Part shown: one piece after another, positions 8,498-18,071 of the stretch
How the letters are laid out: each line of letters starts with the position of its first letter
Position numbering within the stretch: the stretch's first letter is position 1
Assembly: GCF_002214805.1 (NCBI RefSeq)
Contig: NZ_CP019914.1
Span: forward strand, 2,542,001-2,606,000
Origin: Brachyspira hampsonii
GTDB lineage: Bacteria > Spirochaetota > Brachyspiria > Brachyspirales > Brachyspiraceae
Reading direction: 5' to 3'
Length of the DNA stretch: 64,000 nucleotides
Made by a program: the position numbers and the translations under genes
Notes under the pieces: model-generated
Database searches by the model: none
Seen by the model: the letters and a program-made list of their open reading frames with translations, nothing else
Told to the model about the DNA's origin: nothing

Positions 8498-9250
8498 ATG
8501 AAAAAATTATTTGTTTTTTTAGTATTAATGATTTTTATTTTATATTCATGCAATAGTGAATTCCTTAAACCGGAAGATGAAGTAACAAATTTTGATTATA
8601 CTAAATATTATATAAATCTAGATTATATACCCGGAGGCGGTTCTCAATTTTCTTGTGAGGATATATTGTACTCCATAGGAAAAAGCAGCACTAAAGATAT
8701 GCTTTGTATAAGAGGCATAGTAAATCCTGATTCATTGACAAGTATTGCTAACTGTCTAGAGAATAATAAACTTTTAGTATATTTAGATTTAAGATATGCA
8801 TCATATAATAGAAGCGACGGTAGTAAAATATGGGGCAATTTTTTTCAAAGTAAAACAAATTTAAAAGCTATTTATTTTCCGTATGATATAGGAGAAATAT
8901 ATTATAATGTTTTTCAGGATTGTTCAAATTTAGAAATTTTAATCATACCTGCTAGCTTAGTTACTATGCGTCCGAACATGTTTGCTAATTGTACAAAATT
9001 AACAACAGTTCTATATTATGGAACTAAAATAATATTTAAAGGAGGAGATACTCCCGGAGAATCATGGACTGGAATATCTTTAGAACAAATGACATTATAT
9101 TTGGCTAATATCAATAGGAATGAAGTTTCAGAATCTGATATGAATCCTAATCCGACATCTGGTTACGGCAGTTGGCCTAAATGGGCTGGATACAAATGGA
9201 AAGAGGTAAAATTTAAAGGTGAGTTTGATGAGAAAGCTATTGTTCGTTAA
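8498..9250 (+). CDS. Leucine-rich-repeat (BspA-like) surface lipoprotein
   Basis: A 250-residue lipoprotein. The signal peptide ends in the lipobox LYSC (Cys18), so the protein is lipid-anchored. From about residue 90 to 165 it has leucine-rich repeats of the BspA/LRR_5 kind (LLVYLDLRYAS, TNLKAIYFPYDIG, SNLEILIIPAS, CTKLTTVLYYG). The pattern matches surface proteins of treponemes and other gut or oral anaerobes used in adhesion. GGAG sits 9 bases before the ATG. It follows the exported barrel-like protein in a likely two-gene unit. The repeat block is short, about four repeats. Binding partner unknown. Confidence 0.82.
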   Translation: MKKLFVFLVLMIFILYSCNSEFLKPEDEVTNFDYTKYYINLDYIPGGGSQFSCEDILYSIGKSSTKDMLCIRGIVNPDSLTSIANCLENNKLLVYLDLRYASYNRSDGSKIWGNFFQSKTNLKAIYFPYDIGEIYYNVFQDCSNLEILIIPASLVTMRPNMFANCTKLTTVLYYGTKIIFKGGDTPGESWTGISLEQMTLYLANINRNEVSESDMNPNPTSGYGSWPKWAGYKWKEVKFKGEFDEKAIVR

Positions 9251-9344
9251 TTTACTAGATTGGTATAATAAAATTTAGTTTGTTTAAATAATAGAGCAGT
9301 TTTTTTAATTTATAAAATTATTTATTTTTATTAATGGATTTATA

Positions 9345-10169
9345 ATGTTTTATTTACAAAAAGAAAGTGAATTTTTAGAAGAATATAAAGATGCAGCATT
9401 TATAGTAGGGTCTCCTGATTTCTTTGGGGCAAGAACAGAAGATGATGATAAAATTAATGTTCTTATTATATGCATTGCGTATAAAGACATTGAAACAGGA
9501 TATATAGAAAAAAATAAAAAAATAGTTGTAAGAATGAAAATTGATGAAAAAGAATTGGATTATTATAAAAAGATAATTAAGAGAGAATCTATTGTTAAAT
9601 TAAAAGTGAGATATGAGAAAGAACAGGGAGATGAGCTTGCTGAGTTTTTGCTTGCTGATATTATAGATAATAATTACAAAGATGAAGATTTGAATAAAAT
9701 GCTTAAAGAGTATTTAGAGCCTATTTACTATAATGATGAAGTTCTTGGGAGTTTTTTATACAATAGAATGGTTGGGGCTTTTGATAAAGATATTGAATGG
9801 CTTAATGATAAAAAAGTGCTTATAGCATTTGATGATTCTACTGAAATTGATAAAGATAAAGCGGTTTCATTTTTAAGAAATGTATTTTTAAATAAAGAAG
9901 AATTTGATAAAAAAATAAAAGATTATTCTGCTAGAAAAATTATCAGAGAGGGTAATAATATTGTTTCTAAAAATGGGGGAAGTGTTATTGATGAGGAAGT
10001 ATTTATTAAAGAGTTTATGAGTAAAATTGATTTTTTGGAAATTATAGTTCATGAAAAAGATGATTATATTAATTATAGATTGGGAAATAAAAGAGTTTTT
10101 AAAATGGATATAATTTCTGAGGGTAATTTAAATGGAAATTTATTTAATGCTTTTATAAGTCCTTTTTGA
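9345..10169 (+). CDS. Hypothetical cytoplasmic protein, possibly DUF2262-like
   Basis: A 274-residue protein with no signal peptide or membrane segment, rich in Lys, Asp and Glu. The stretch from about residue 130 (LGSFLYNRMVGAFDKDIEW...KKVLIAFDD) resembles the start of DUF2262 domains, in which a beta-rich module senses its own sequence as 'unaltered' protein; this match is by eye and uncertain. The N-terminal half has two beta-rich stretches (VLIICIAYKDI, KKIVVRMKIDE). The ribosome site is weak. It stands between the LRR lipoprotein and panD but has its own spacing to each. No function can be stated. Confidence 0.6.
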   Translation: MFYLQKESEFLEEYKDAAFIVGSPDFFGARTEDDDKINVLIICIAYKDIETGYIEKNKKIVVRMKIDEKELDYYKKIIKRESIVKLKVRYEKEQGDELAEFLLADIIDNNYKDEDLNKMLKEYLEPIYYNDEVLGSFLYNRMVGAFDKDIEWLNDKKVLIAFDDSTEIDKDKAVSFLRNVFLNKEEFDKKIKDYSARKIIREGNNIVSKNGGSVIDEEVFIKEFMSKIDFLEIIVHEKDDYINYRLGNKRVFKMDIISEGNLNGNLFNAFISPF

Positions 10170-10252
10170 TTATATGTATAATATGTGTTATTATATTATT
10201 ATTAATAATAGTATATAATAACTATTATTAATAAATATTTATATTTGTAATA

Positions 10253-10281
10253 TTGACATTTTCTAATATAATCGGTAAAAT
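10253..10281 (+). promoter_or_regulatory. Strong sigma70-type promoter of panD
   Basis: TTGACA (10253-10258), a 17-base spacer, and TAAAAT (10276-10281, 5 of 6 matches to TATAAT). Transcription should begin near 10288, leaving a leader of about 25 bases before the panD start at 10312. It probably also drives the activase gene behind panD. Confidence 0.75.
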
Positions 10282-10311
10282 ATTTGTAAAAATGATTATG
10301 GATTTTTATAT

Positions 10312-10662
10312 ATGATGAGAAGTGTCATAAAATCCAAAATAAATAGACTTACAGTTACAAGGACAGATTTAAATTTTAGAGATTCAATAACAATAGATGA
10401 AGCTCTGCTCGATAAATCGGATATAATGGGCGGGGAGAGGGTATCTGTTATTAATTTAAGTAATGATATTCGCTTTGAAACTGAAGTTGTTAAAGGTATA
10501 AGGGGTACAGGTATCATAGGCATAAATGGAGACAATGTTCATTATGCCAAAAAAGATGATACTATAATAATTCTTTCTTACGGACATATACCGGAAGAAA
10601 ATATAAAGAATTATAAAACTAAAATAATATTTGTTAATTCGTATAATATGGTACTTGAATAA
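10312..10662 (+). CDS. panD: Aspartate 1-decarboxylase (PanD-like) with altered active-site residues
   Basis: A 116-residue PanD homologue. PanD makes beta-alanine from aspartate for pantothenate and CoA, using a pyruvoyl group formed by self-cleavage between Gly24 and Ser25. The family frame is clear: KSKINRLTVTRTDL, SITIDEALLD, GERVSVINLSN, RGTGIIGINGDN, IILSYGHIPEE. Ser25, Arg54, Thr57 and the Asn of GINGD are kept. Two key positions differ: the residue before Ser25 is Asp rather than Gly, and the catalytic Tyr58 position is Glu (RFETEVV, where the family has ETY). The tail is short. Two ATGs in a row leave one residue of start ambiguity. The activase gene begins 20 bases downstream. Confidence 0.85.
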   Translation: MMRSVIKSKINRLTVTRTDLNFRDSITIDEALLDKSDIMGGERVSVINLSNDIRFETEVVKGIRGTGIIGINGDNVHYAKKDDTIIILSYGHIPEENIKNYKTKIIFVNSYNMVLE

Positions 10663-10682
10663 TAAAAATTAGGAGAGATATT

Positions 10683-13600
10683 ATGGAAAAAATTTTCAAA
10701 GCAGGTATTGATATTGGTTCAACTACCGCAAAAATGGTTGTATATGATAATGACAATAATATGATATTTAAAACTTATGTTAGGCATAATGCGGATATAA
10801 AAGATACATTATTGTCAATATTAGATAATTTACATGCTATGCATGGTGATCTGAAACTTTCACTTGCTATGACAGGTACAGCAGGTATGGGTATATGCGA
10901 GAAGACAGGTGTTAGCTTTGTACAAGAGGTAATTGCTTCTTCAACAGCTATCAGAAAGATTTATCCTTATGGAAGAACTTTGATAGATATAGGAGGAGAA
11001 GATGCTAAAATCATAGTATTTGATGATAATTTCAAAGCTGATATAAGAATGAACGGTAACTGTGCCGGCGGTACAGGTGCTTTCATAGATCAAATGGCTA
11101 CACTTCTTAATGTTCAGCCTTCAGAGCTTTCTACATTAGCTGAAAAATCAACTTCTATATATCCTATGGCAAGCAGATGCGGAGTATTCGCTAAAACAGA
11201 TGTACAGACTCTTATAAGCCGTGATATACCTAAAGCGGATATTGCTAAAAGTATATTCCAAGCTGTTGCTGTTCAAACTGTTAATACTTTAGCTAAAGGT
11301 TTTGAGATTAAGCCTAAAATATTATTTACAGGCGGTCCTTTAACATTCCTTCCGGAATTAAGAAGGACTTTCTTAGCTCTTTTAGATGCTACAGAAGATG
11401 ATATGTATACTGTTGAGCATCCAGAATTAACTGCTGCAATAGGTGCTGCTTTCGGAGAAATAGAAGAGCAGACTATAATAAAAGTTTCTGATTTTACTAA
11501 ATTAGTTGAAAATATTTCAGCAGAAGTAAAAATCACTAATTCTAAAACAAGAGAAGCTTTATTTACAAGTCAGGAAGAATATGAAAAGTGGCAGGAAGAT
11601 CACAGCAAAGATAAAGTAAAATCTGCGGATGTGTCTACTGTTAATGGTAAAAATACATTCTTAGGTATAGATTCCGGATCTACTACTACAAAAATTGTTA
11701 TTATTGATGAGGACGGACAGGTAGTTTTAAGACATTACAGAAATAACAATGGTAATCCTGTAGGTGCTGTTACTGAAGGTCTTACAGAGATTAAAAAAGA
11801 ATTAGATGAAAAGAATATTAAAATAAATATAGCAAGAACTGCTGTTACAGGATATGGAGAAGATTTAATAAAAGCTGCTTTCAATATGGACGAAGGTATC
11901 GTTGAAACTATGGCTCATTACAGAGGAGCTAAGGCTTTTGATAAAGATGTCAGCTTCATACTTGATATAGGCGGACAGGATATGAAGGCTATATTCATTA
12001 AAGACGGTATTATAGAAAATATTGAAATTAATGAAGCTTGTTCTTCAGGCTGCGGTTCATTCATAGAAACATTTGCACGCGGAATGGGTTATAAAGTTGC
12101 TGATTTTGCTAATATTGCCTGCGAATCTGCAAGTCCTTGCGATTTGGGAAGCCGCTGTACAGTATTTATGAACAGTAAAGTAAAACAATCATTAAGAGAA
12201 GGTTCTTCTGTTTCTGATATTTCTGCTGGTCTTGCTAAAAGTGTTACATTAAACTGTTTTACTAAAGTATTAAAAATTACTGATACTTCTATTTTAGGAG
12301 ATCATATAGTAGTTCAGGGCGGTACTTTCAAAAACTCTGCTGTTCTTCGTTCTGTAGAAAAATTCTTAGATAAAAAAGTTATTCGTCCTGATATATCAGA
12401 GCTTATGGGTGCTTATGGATGTGCCTTGCTTGCTTTGGATACTTATAATACTAAAGAAGAAGATACTACTTTTATAGGTTTGGATAATTTACAGGAAGCT
12501 AATGATTATGAAAGAAAACAGCTTACTTGTAAAGGCTGCGAAAACCTTTGTACTGTTACAAGATTGAAATTCAAAGATTTAAAATCATTCTATACAGGAA
12601 ATAAATGTGAAAGAATATTCTCAAATAAAGGTACAGGCGAAAAGAAATACGGTATGGATATTACTCAGAAAAAACTTTCTCTTCTTTTTGACAGACCTTT
12701 AGCTCCAGCCTCAGATGAAATAAAAGGCACTATTGGTATACCTCGCGTACTTAATATGTATCAAAACTTCCCATTCTGGGCTACTATACTTGTAGAATGC
12801 GGATACAGAGTACAGTTATCATCTCCTTCTAGTATGGCTATAGCAGAAAAAGGTTCTGGTACTGTTATGAGTGATAATATATGTTTCCCTGCTAAAATAG
12901 CCAACGGACATATATATGATTTGATAGAGTCTAAAGTAGACAGAATATTCTATCCTTCTGTAGTATTAGAAAAAACTGAAGATGACGGAAGTGTTAATAG
13001 TTATAACTGTCCTGTAGTTACAGGATACCCTGATGTAATAGACAGTTCTATTAGTCCATTAACTAAATACGGCATACCTTTTGATGCTCCGACAATTTCT
13101 TTCTTGAATGAAGACTTATTATATAAAGGCTGTAAGGCTTATTTTGTTAAAGTTTTAGGAATAAATAAAAAAGATTTCGACAGAGCTTTCAAAATGGCTT
13201 TAAAGGAACAGGTAAGAATTAAAGAAGAATTAAGAGCTGAAGGCAAAAAAATAATAGAACATGCCAAAGAAACTCAAACTCCTACAATACTTATAGTAAG
13301 CAGACCTTATCATATAGACCCATTAATCAATCATAAGATACCTGAAACTATTGCTTCATTCGGTATCAATGTTATTACAGAAGACGGTTTGGATATAGAT
13401 GAATCTCTTGCCGATGTTCAAGTATTAACACAATGGTCTTATCCTAATAAAATGTTTAAAGCTGCTTTATGGGCTTGCAAACAAAAAGATATGAAACTTG
13501 AGATAGTTCAGATTAACAGTTTCGGATGCGGTCCTGATGCTACTACTTCAGATGAAATAAAATCTATACTTAATGCTTATGGTAAGAGTCCTACTTTGGT

Positions 13601-14990
13601 AAAAGTTGATGAAATTTCAAGTCCCGGAAGTATCAGATTAAGAATACGCTCTATGATAGAAAGTATGAAGATGAAAGGTGATTTTACTGTAAGTGATGAG
13701 CCTAACAGAACTATTATTAAAAGATATGAGAAAAATGACAGACGAGCAATACTTGTACCTAAATTCGGACAATTCTATGATCCTATGATTTTAACTCTAT
13801 TAGAGAGAAGCGGATATGATACAATTCCTCTTCCGGAACCAGATGTTGAATCAGTTGAACTTGGTTTAAGATATGCCAATCAGGATATATGTTATCCTGC
13901 AACAATAGTAATAGGGGATATTATAAGAGCCGTACAAAGCGGACAATATGATCCTAAAAATATAGCTGCCGGTATTACTCAAACAGGAGGACAATGCCGT
14001 GCTAGTAATTATGCTTCTCTTATAAAAAGAGGTTTAATTAATGCAGGTTATCCTGATGTTCCTGTTGTTACAGTTGGTTTAACAGTTATTAATGATCAGC
14101 CGGGTTTCGAGCTTTCAAAAATTGATTTGATGAAAGAGGGTATTATAGCTATGCCTTATGCTGATGCTATATCTACAATGTATTATTATTGTGCGGCAAG
14201 AGAGGTAAAAAAAGGAGAATCTTTGGCTCTTGCTAATAAATATATAGCTTTACACCCTAAAGATTTTGCTCTTAAAGCCACTGATAAATTATTAAAACAG
14301 GCTATAGCAGAGTTTAATGCCATTGAAACTAATGAAGATTTATCTCTTCCTAAGGCCGGTTTAGTTGGAGAGATTTATGTAAAATATAATAAATTTGCTA
14401 ACGGAGATGTTTGCGATTGGTTAATGTCAAAAGGTGTTGAGGTGATAGTTCCTCCTGTATTTGACTTCTTTGTACAGAAAGTTATAAGCGAACAGGTTAA
14501 TAAAGAAACTAATGCAAGAGATGTATCATTCTTAGGCTATTACGGCTCTAAAATATCTGAAAAAGTTATTGATATGAGAATAGATTCTATAAATCAGATG
14601 ATGTCTAAATTCAAAGGTTTCAGACCTGCTCATCATATACGCCATATAGCTGAAAATGCTGCTAAGGTTACTGCTATGACTAATCAATTCGGAGAGGCTT
14701 GGCTTTTACCGGGTGAAATAGCAACTTTCGCAGAAGAAGGCGTAAATAATGTACTTTGTCTTCAGCCTTTTGGTTGTATTGCTAATCATATTATAGCTAG
14801 AGGTATTGAAACTAGACTTAAAACTAGATATCCTGATTTGAATCTTCTTTATTTGGATATGGATGCTGGTGCTAGTGAAGTTAATACTATAAACCGTTTA
14901 GAGTTCTTCGTTCGTTCTGCTAAAGACAGCATGAATACTTCAGTGAATATCAATTATGTTAAAGAGTCAGTTGGAGAATATGCTAAATAA
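10683..14990 (+). CDS. Acyl-CoA dehydratase activase / 2-hydroxyglutaryl-CoA dehydratase-like fusion protein
   Basis: A 1435-residue protein of the BadF/BadG/BcrA/BcrD (HgdC) activase superfamily. Two ASKHA ATPase domains are in tandem: residues about 5-260 (GIDIGSTTAKMV, NGNCAGGTGAF) and about 324-590 (LGIDSGSTTTKIV, NEACSSGCGSF). Each has the Cys-Gly loop that in HgdC ligates a 4Fe-4S cluster between subunits. A CKGCENLC motif follows near 615. The remaining ~750 residues (from IGIPRVLNMYQNFPFW) resemble the DUF2229 and HgdB-type parts. Such large proteins are ATP-driven one-electron reductants of anaerobes; the true substrate is unknown. It lies 20 bases after panD. GGAGAG precedes ATG. 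Confidence 0.88.
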   Translation: MEKIFKAGIDIGSTTAKMVVYDNDNNMIFKTYVRHNADIKDTLLSILDNLHAMHGDLKLSLAMTGTAGMGICEKTGVSFVQEVIASSTAIRKIYPYGRTLIDIGGEDAKIIVFDDNFKADIRMNGNCAGGTGAFIDQMATLLNVQPSELSTLAEKSTSIYPMASRCGVFAKTDVQTLISRDIPKADIAKSIFQAVAVQTVNTLAKGFEIKPKILFTGGPLTFLPELRRTFLALLDATEDDMYTVEHPELTAAIGAAFGEIEEQTIIKVSDFTKLVENISAEVKITNSKTREALFTSQEEYEKWQEDHSKDKVKSADVSTVNGKNTFLGIDSGSTTTKIVIIDEDGQVVLRHYRNNNGNPVGAVTEGLTEIKKELDEKNIKINIARTAVTGYGEDLIKAAFNMDEGIVETMAHYRGAKAFDKDVSFILDIGGQDMKAIFIKDGIIENIEINEACSSGCGSFIETFARGMGYKVADFANIACESASPCDLGSRCTVFMNSKVKQSLREGSSVSDISAGLAKSVTLNCFTKVLKITDTSILGDHIVVQGGTFKNSAVLRSVEKFLDKKVIRPDISELMGAYGCALLALDTYNTKEEDTTFIGLDNLQEANDYERKQLTCKGCENLCTVTRLKFKDLKSFYTGNKCERIFSNKGTGEKKYGMDITQKKLSLLFDRPLAPASDEIKGTIGIPRVLNMYQNFPFWATILVECGYRVQLSSPSSMAIAEKGSGTVMSDNICFPAKIANGHIYDLIESKVDRIFYPSVVLEKTEDDGSVNSYNCPVVTGYPDVIDSSISPLTKYGIPFDAPTISFLNEDLLYKGCKAYFVKVLGINKKDFDRAFKMALKEQVRIKEELRAEGKKIIEHAKETQTPTILIVSRPYHIDPLINHKIPETIASFGINVITEDGLDIDESLADVQVLTQWSYPNKMFKAALWACKQKDMKLEIVQINSFGCGPDATTSDEIKSILNAYGKSPTLVKVDEISSPGSIRLRIRSMIESMKMKGDFTVSDEPNRTIIKRYEKNDRRAILVPKFGQFYDPMILTLLERSGYDTIPLPEPDVESVELGLRYANQDICYPATIVIGDIIRAVQSGQYDPKNIAAGITQTGGQCRASNYASLIKRGLINAGYPDVPVVTVGLTVINDQPGFELSKIDLMKEGIIAMPYADAISTMYYYCAAREVKKGESLALANKYIALHPKDFALKATDKLLKQAIAEFNAIETNEDLSLPKAGLVGEIYVKYNKFANGDVCDWLMSKGVEVIVPPVFDFFVQKVISEQVNKETNARDVSFLGYYGSKISEKVIDMRIDSINQMMSKFKGFRPAHHIRHIAENAAKVTAMTNQFGEAWLLPGEIATFAEEGVNNVLCLQPFGCIANHIIARGIETRLKTRYPDLNLLYLDMDAGASEVNTINRLEFFVRSAKDSMNTSVNINYVKESVGEYAK

Positions 14991-15018
14991 TTTTTAGTAA
15001 TCAATAAAAAATAAAATA

Positions 15019-15061
15019 AAAGGTTTGCAATTAGTTTGATGCTTTTTGCGAACCTTTTTTA
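15019..15061 (+). terminator. Intrinsic terminator after the activase gene
   Basis: AAAGGTTTGC (15019-15028) pairs with GCGAACCTTT (15048-15057), 10 pairs with one wobble, loop about 19 bases, followed by T residues. Confidence 0.85.
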
Positions 15062-15171
15062 TTGTTTACATTTTTTCTTAGATGTAGTTTTACAAATAAT
15101 ATACTTGTTTCAAAATTGCTTTACAAGATGATTATGTATGAAATTTTTTTAATTTATCAATTATAAAAATA

Positions 15172-15294
15172 ATGTTTTATATATTGTATAAAATATTATT
15201 TAAGTATATAAATATGCAGTCTGATCTGAGCATGCTTATAGGCTATGACTTTGTTAGTATGCAGAGTAAGGCTTCTGAAATGGTGGCATATTAA
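15172..15294 (+). pseudogene. Small ORF, possible remnant of a YjfB-like motility protein
   Basis: A 40-codon frame in the 281-base gap between the activase terminator and the OLD gene. Its last 26 residues, from the ATG at 15214 (QSDLSMLIGY, then SMQSKASEMV), resemble the middle of the two YjfB-like proteins at 53869-54502 (DISLSMIRKT, DMQAQAVDKIM). Those are preceded by strong ribosome sites; this one has none, and it stops where the others go on for about 25 residues. It may be a decayed paralogue or chance. The rest of the gap holds nothing recognisable. Confidence 0.3.
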
Positions 15295-15342
15295 AAGAAT
15301 CGGTGTGAAATAATAAATACATAAAATAAAAGGATAAAACTT

Positions 15343-17376
15343 ATGAAAAGATACTTAACAATTAAAAACTTTAGAAACATCAATCCTGTAATAATAAATA
15401 ATAAAGAAAATAATACATCTAAAAAAGAAGATGAAGTAAAATACGGCAGATTATATCTTAACGGCGATGTAGAGCAGGGGGCATTAATAAGCATCATAGG
15501 GGCAAACGGTACTGGTAAAACTAATATACTTTCAGCTGTAGAAAAAGCATTTAAAGGCGGTATAGATGATAAAATAGATAACCCTAAAATAGAAAGTTTT
15601 ATAGGATGCAAACCTGAATTAGAAATATTTATTGAATCAGACAGCGGTATTATATATAAAGGTAAGTGTGAAGCTATAGAGATAAAAAAAGAAGGCTATA
15701 GCGAAGAATATGAATATAAATATGAACTTGTATGGGAATTAGAAGAAAATAAAATTAATACTGATAGTATATTAAGTAAAGATTATCTATTAAAGATAAC
15801 AGATTATATATTTAAAACCGAAATGAACATAGATGAAAAGAATAATAAAAAAAATATAGATGAAAAAAATATAATTTATAGATGGAATTATATTTATGAT
15901 ATTTATAAAAATAATTATGAACTTGATAATAAATCAAAAAAAGAATACACTTACGAAGATATATTAAATTATACTGTATCAAAAATAATGGATATAATTT
16001 CTAAGTACAAAGAAAATGAAAATGTAGATAAATTAAAATTATTAATTAGCTTGCTTGATAAAACATTCTATATAGAAAATGAAGCTTCTAAATATTGCGA
16101 GTTCAATTTTAATGACAATTTAATTGATAAAAATTATTTTGAAAAATTATTATATATATTAAAAGAAATTGAATGTAAAGATATAAATATATATGTTCAT
16201 AGAGAAAATATAAATGATAGTGAGCTTACAGTAAAATGTTATGGAACTAGAATAGATAATATTATATATAAATCTAATTTCCTGCGTTCATTATTCAAAG
16301 CCTCTGATAATATGGAAATGTATAATAATTTAATAGAAAACTATACTGATATATTATTGGATGTTGCTTTTACAAAGCAGACAGAAAGTGAAATAAATAA
16401 GCTTTTTGATGGTACTGTATCAAAAAAATTCAATGAGCTTTATAAATCAGATAATGAATATAAATTTAAAATAGCATTAGAGGAGCGTTCTATAAAAATA
16501 TATTTTGAAACTAAAAACGGGCTTACAAATTTAGAAAATGAATCTGAAGGCTTTAATTGGTTTTTTAGTTTATTCTTCAATACAATAAATCCTAATGAAT
16601 TAAAAAAAGGTGATATAATAATAATTGATGAACCAGAACAGCATTTATCGGTACCTTTAATAAAAGAACTAAGAAAATTTTTAAAAGAGTTTTCTAAAGA
16701 TAATGGTATTACTATAATTACATCTACTCAAATTCCTTATTTTGCAGATATTCATTATTTAGATGAATTAAAAATAGTAGAGCCTAAACAAGACGGCATA
16801 GGAGTAAAAATAGAAAATGACTTTTCGGCTACTTATGGTAAGGTGGATACATTAGAAAAAATTATCAATGCATTTGGAGTTAAGCATATAGATATTATGA
16901 GAGATACTAAAATAGTATATGTTGAAGGTATTACAGATTATAATTATCTTACAGCTTTTAAATTATTAATGGAGCATATAGAAAATAGAGAAATAAATAC
17001 AGCGTTCATGCCTATTAATGGGGTGGGAAGACCTAATGATGAAAGAAAGAAAAATGATATAATAGATTCTTTATGTAAACTTTCTGCTAAGCCAATTCTA
17101 TTAATTGACAGCGATATTTCAGCAGATCAATTTACAGAGTTAGCAGAAGGAACAAATTTAAGAATAACTCAGCTTGAAGATATAAGTTCTAATTTTATTA
17201 CAATAGAAGATTTATTTGATGATAAAGATAAACAAACTTATAAAATATATGAAAATCATAAAGATGCTTTAATTTCTGCTTTGTTCAAAAATAATATAAT
17301 AGACTATTATGAAAAAAATATGATATCTCAAAAAACTATTGATAATTTCTTTAAGGTTATTAGAGAAATAGATTAA
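15343..17376 (+). CDS. OLD-family ATPase with C-terminal Toprim nuclease domain
   Basis: A 677-residue protein with a split ABC-type ATPase: Walker A at 53-60 (GANGTGKT) and Walker B near 425-432 (IIIIDEPEQHLS), followed by an ITSTQ switch. A Toprim domain follows with the acidic motif VEGITDY near 525 and the DxD motif LLIDSD near 585. This is the architecture of OLD (overcoming lysogenization defect) nucleases, which include phage-defence proteins such as GajA of Gabija. The linker between the Walker motifs is long, charged and very rich in Lys, Asn and Ile. No UvrD-like GajB partner is adjacent, so it is a stand-alone (class 1-like) OLD gene. Its cellular role is inferred only from family. 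Confidence 0.85.
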   Translation: MKRYLTIKNFRNINPVIINNKENNTSKKEDEVKYGRLYLNGDVEQGALISIIGANGTGKTNILSAVEKAFKGGIDDKIDNPKIESFIGCKPELEIFIESDSGIIYKGKCEAIEIKKEGYSEEYEYKYELVWELEENKINTDSILSKDYLLKITDYIFKTEMNIDEKNNKKNIDEKNIIYRWNYIYDIYKNNYELDNKSKKEYTYEDILNYTVSKIMDIISKYKENENVDKLKLLISLLDKTFYIENEASKYCEFNFNDNLIDKNYFEKLLYILKEIECKDINIYVHRENINDSELTVKCYGTRIDNIIYKSNFLRSLFKASDNMEMYNNLIENYTDILLDVAFTKQTESEINKLFDGTVSKKFNELYKSDNEYKFKIALEERSIKIYFETKNGLTNLENESEGFNWFFSLFFNTINPNELKKGDIIIIDEPEQHLSVPLIKELRKFLKEFSKDNGITIITSTQIPYFADIHYLDELKIVEPKQDGIGVKIENDFSATYGKVDTLEKIINAFGVKHIDIMRDTKIVYVEGITDYNYLTAFKLLMEHIENREINTAFMPINGVGRPNDERKKNDIIDSLCKLSAKPILLIDSDISADQFTELAEGTNLRITQLEDISSNFITIEDLFDDKDKQTYKIYENHKDALISALFKNNIIDYYEKNMISQKTIDNFFKVIREID

Positions 17377-17590
17377 TAGAAAATTATATTCAAAATAGAA
17401 TGGGATATTATTTATATACTATTTTTTATCATTAATTTTAATAAAATATTTGAATTTATTGCCTTAAATTATAAAATACAAAAAAAATTAAATTTTCTCA
17501 AAAAATAATAAAAAATTAATATTTTAGGGAACTTTTATATGATGCATTCGTCTAATTAAGAAATTAAATATACCGGTAGGGAGTAGACCT

Positions 17591-18010
17591 ATGAAAAGAA
17601 ATCTTTTTATTATCATCACATTATTATTAACAGCTGTTGTATGTAATGCACAAACTAATGAAGCTTCATACGAACTTGACAATGTAAAAGTTGTTAATAA
17701 AAACGGCTTAGCTCTTAATGATTTTATATCATTATTGAAATCTGATCCTAATATAATATTAGTTGATGTCAGAACACCTCAAGAAATTAAAGAAACAGGA
17801 ACTATAAAAAATGCTGTCAATATTGATTATAGAGCTAAAGGCTACAGCAAAAAACTTTTATCATTGGATAAAAATAAAAAATATATGTTCTATTGCAAAA
17901 CAGGCGGACGCTCTGGAAAAACAGTGCAGTATTTGATTGATAATGGATGTAAAAATGTTAATTATCTCAAAGATGCAGGATATGGAGAACTTTCAGCTGC
18001 TTTGAAATAA
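17591..18010 (+). CDS. Exported rhodanese-domain protein
   Basis: A 139-residue protein with a signal peptide (MKRNLFIIITLLLTAVVCNA, cleaved before Q21) and one rhodanese domain. It contains VDVRTPQEIKETGTI, NIDYRA and the active-site loop CKTGGRSGKT, whose Cys accepts sulfane sulfur. Rhodaneses move sulfur from thiosulfate or persulfides to acceptors; this one acts outside the cytoplasm. AGGGAG is 9 bases before the ATG. It is flanked by a 214-base gap upstream, in which nothing was recognised, and a terminator downstream, so it is probably transcribed alone. Confidence 0.9.
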   Translation: MKRNLFIIITLLLTAVVCNAQTNEASYELDNVKVVNKNGLALNDFISLLKSDPNIILVDVRTPQEIKETGTIKNAVNIDYRAKGYSKKLLSLDKNKKYMFYCKTGGRSGKTVQYLIDNGCKNVNYLKDAGYGELSAALK

Positions 18011-18032
18011 TGATAATTATTAATTTAAAAAA

Positions 18033-18061
18033 TAGGGACTGTTTATTGCAGCCCCTTTTTT
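18033..18061 (+). terminator. Intrinsic terminator after the rhodanese gene
   Basis: AGGGACTG (18034-18041) pairs with CAGCCCCT (18049-18056), 7 pairs with one internal mismatch, followed by a T run. It separates this gene from the convergent nucleotidase gene. Confidence 0.8.
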
Positions 18062-18071
18062 ATGTAACAGA

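Noticed and set aside
10432-10440. GGGCGGGGA resembling an end of the G-ended repeat
   Set aside because: It is codons for Gly-Gly-Glu inside panD, with no second end or A/T core at the right distance.
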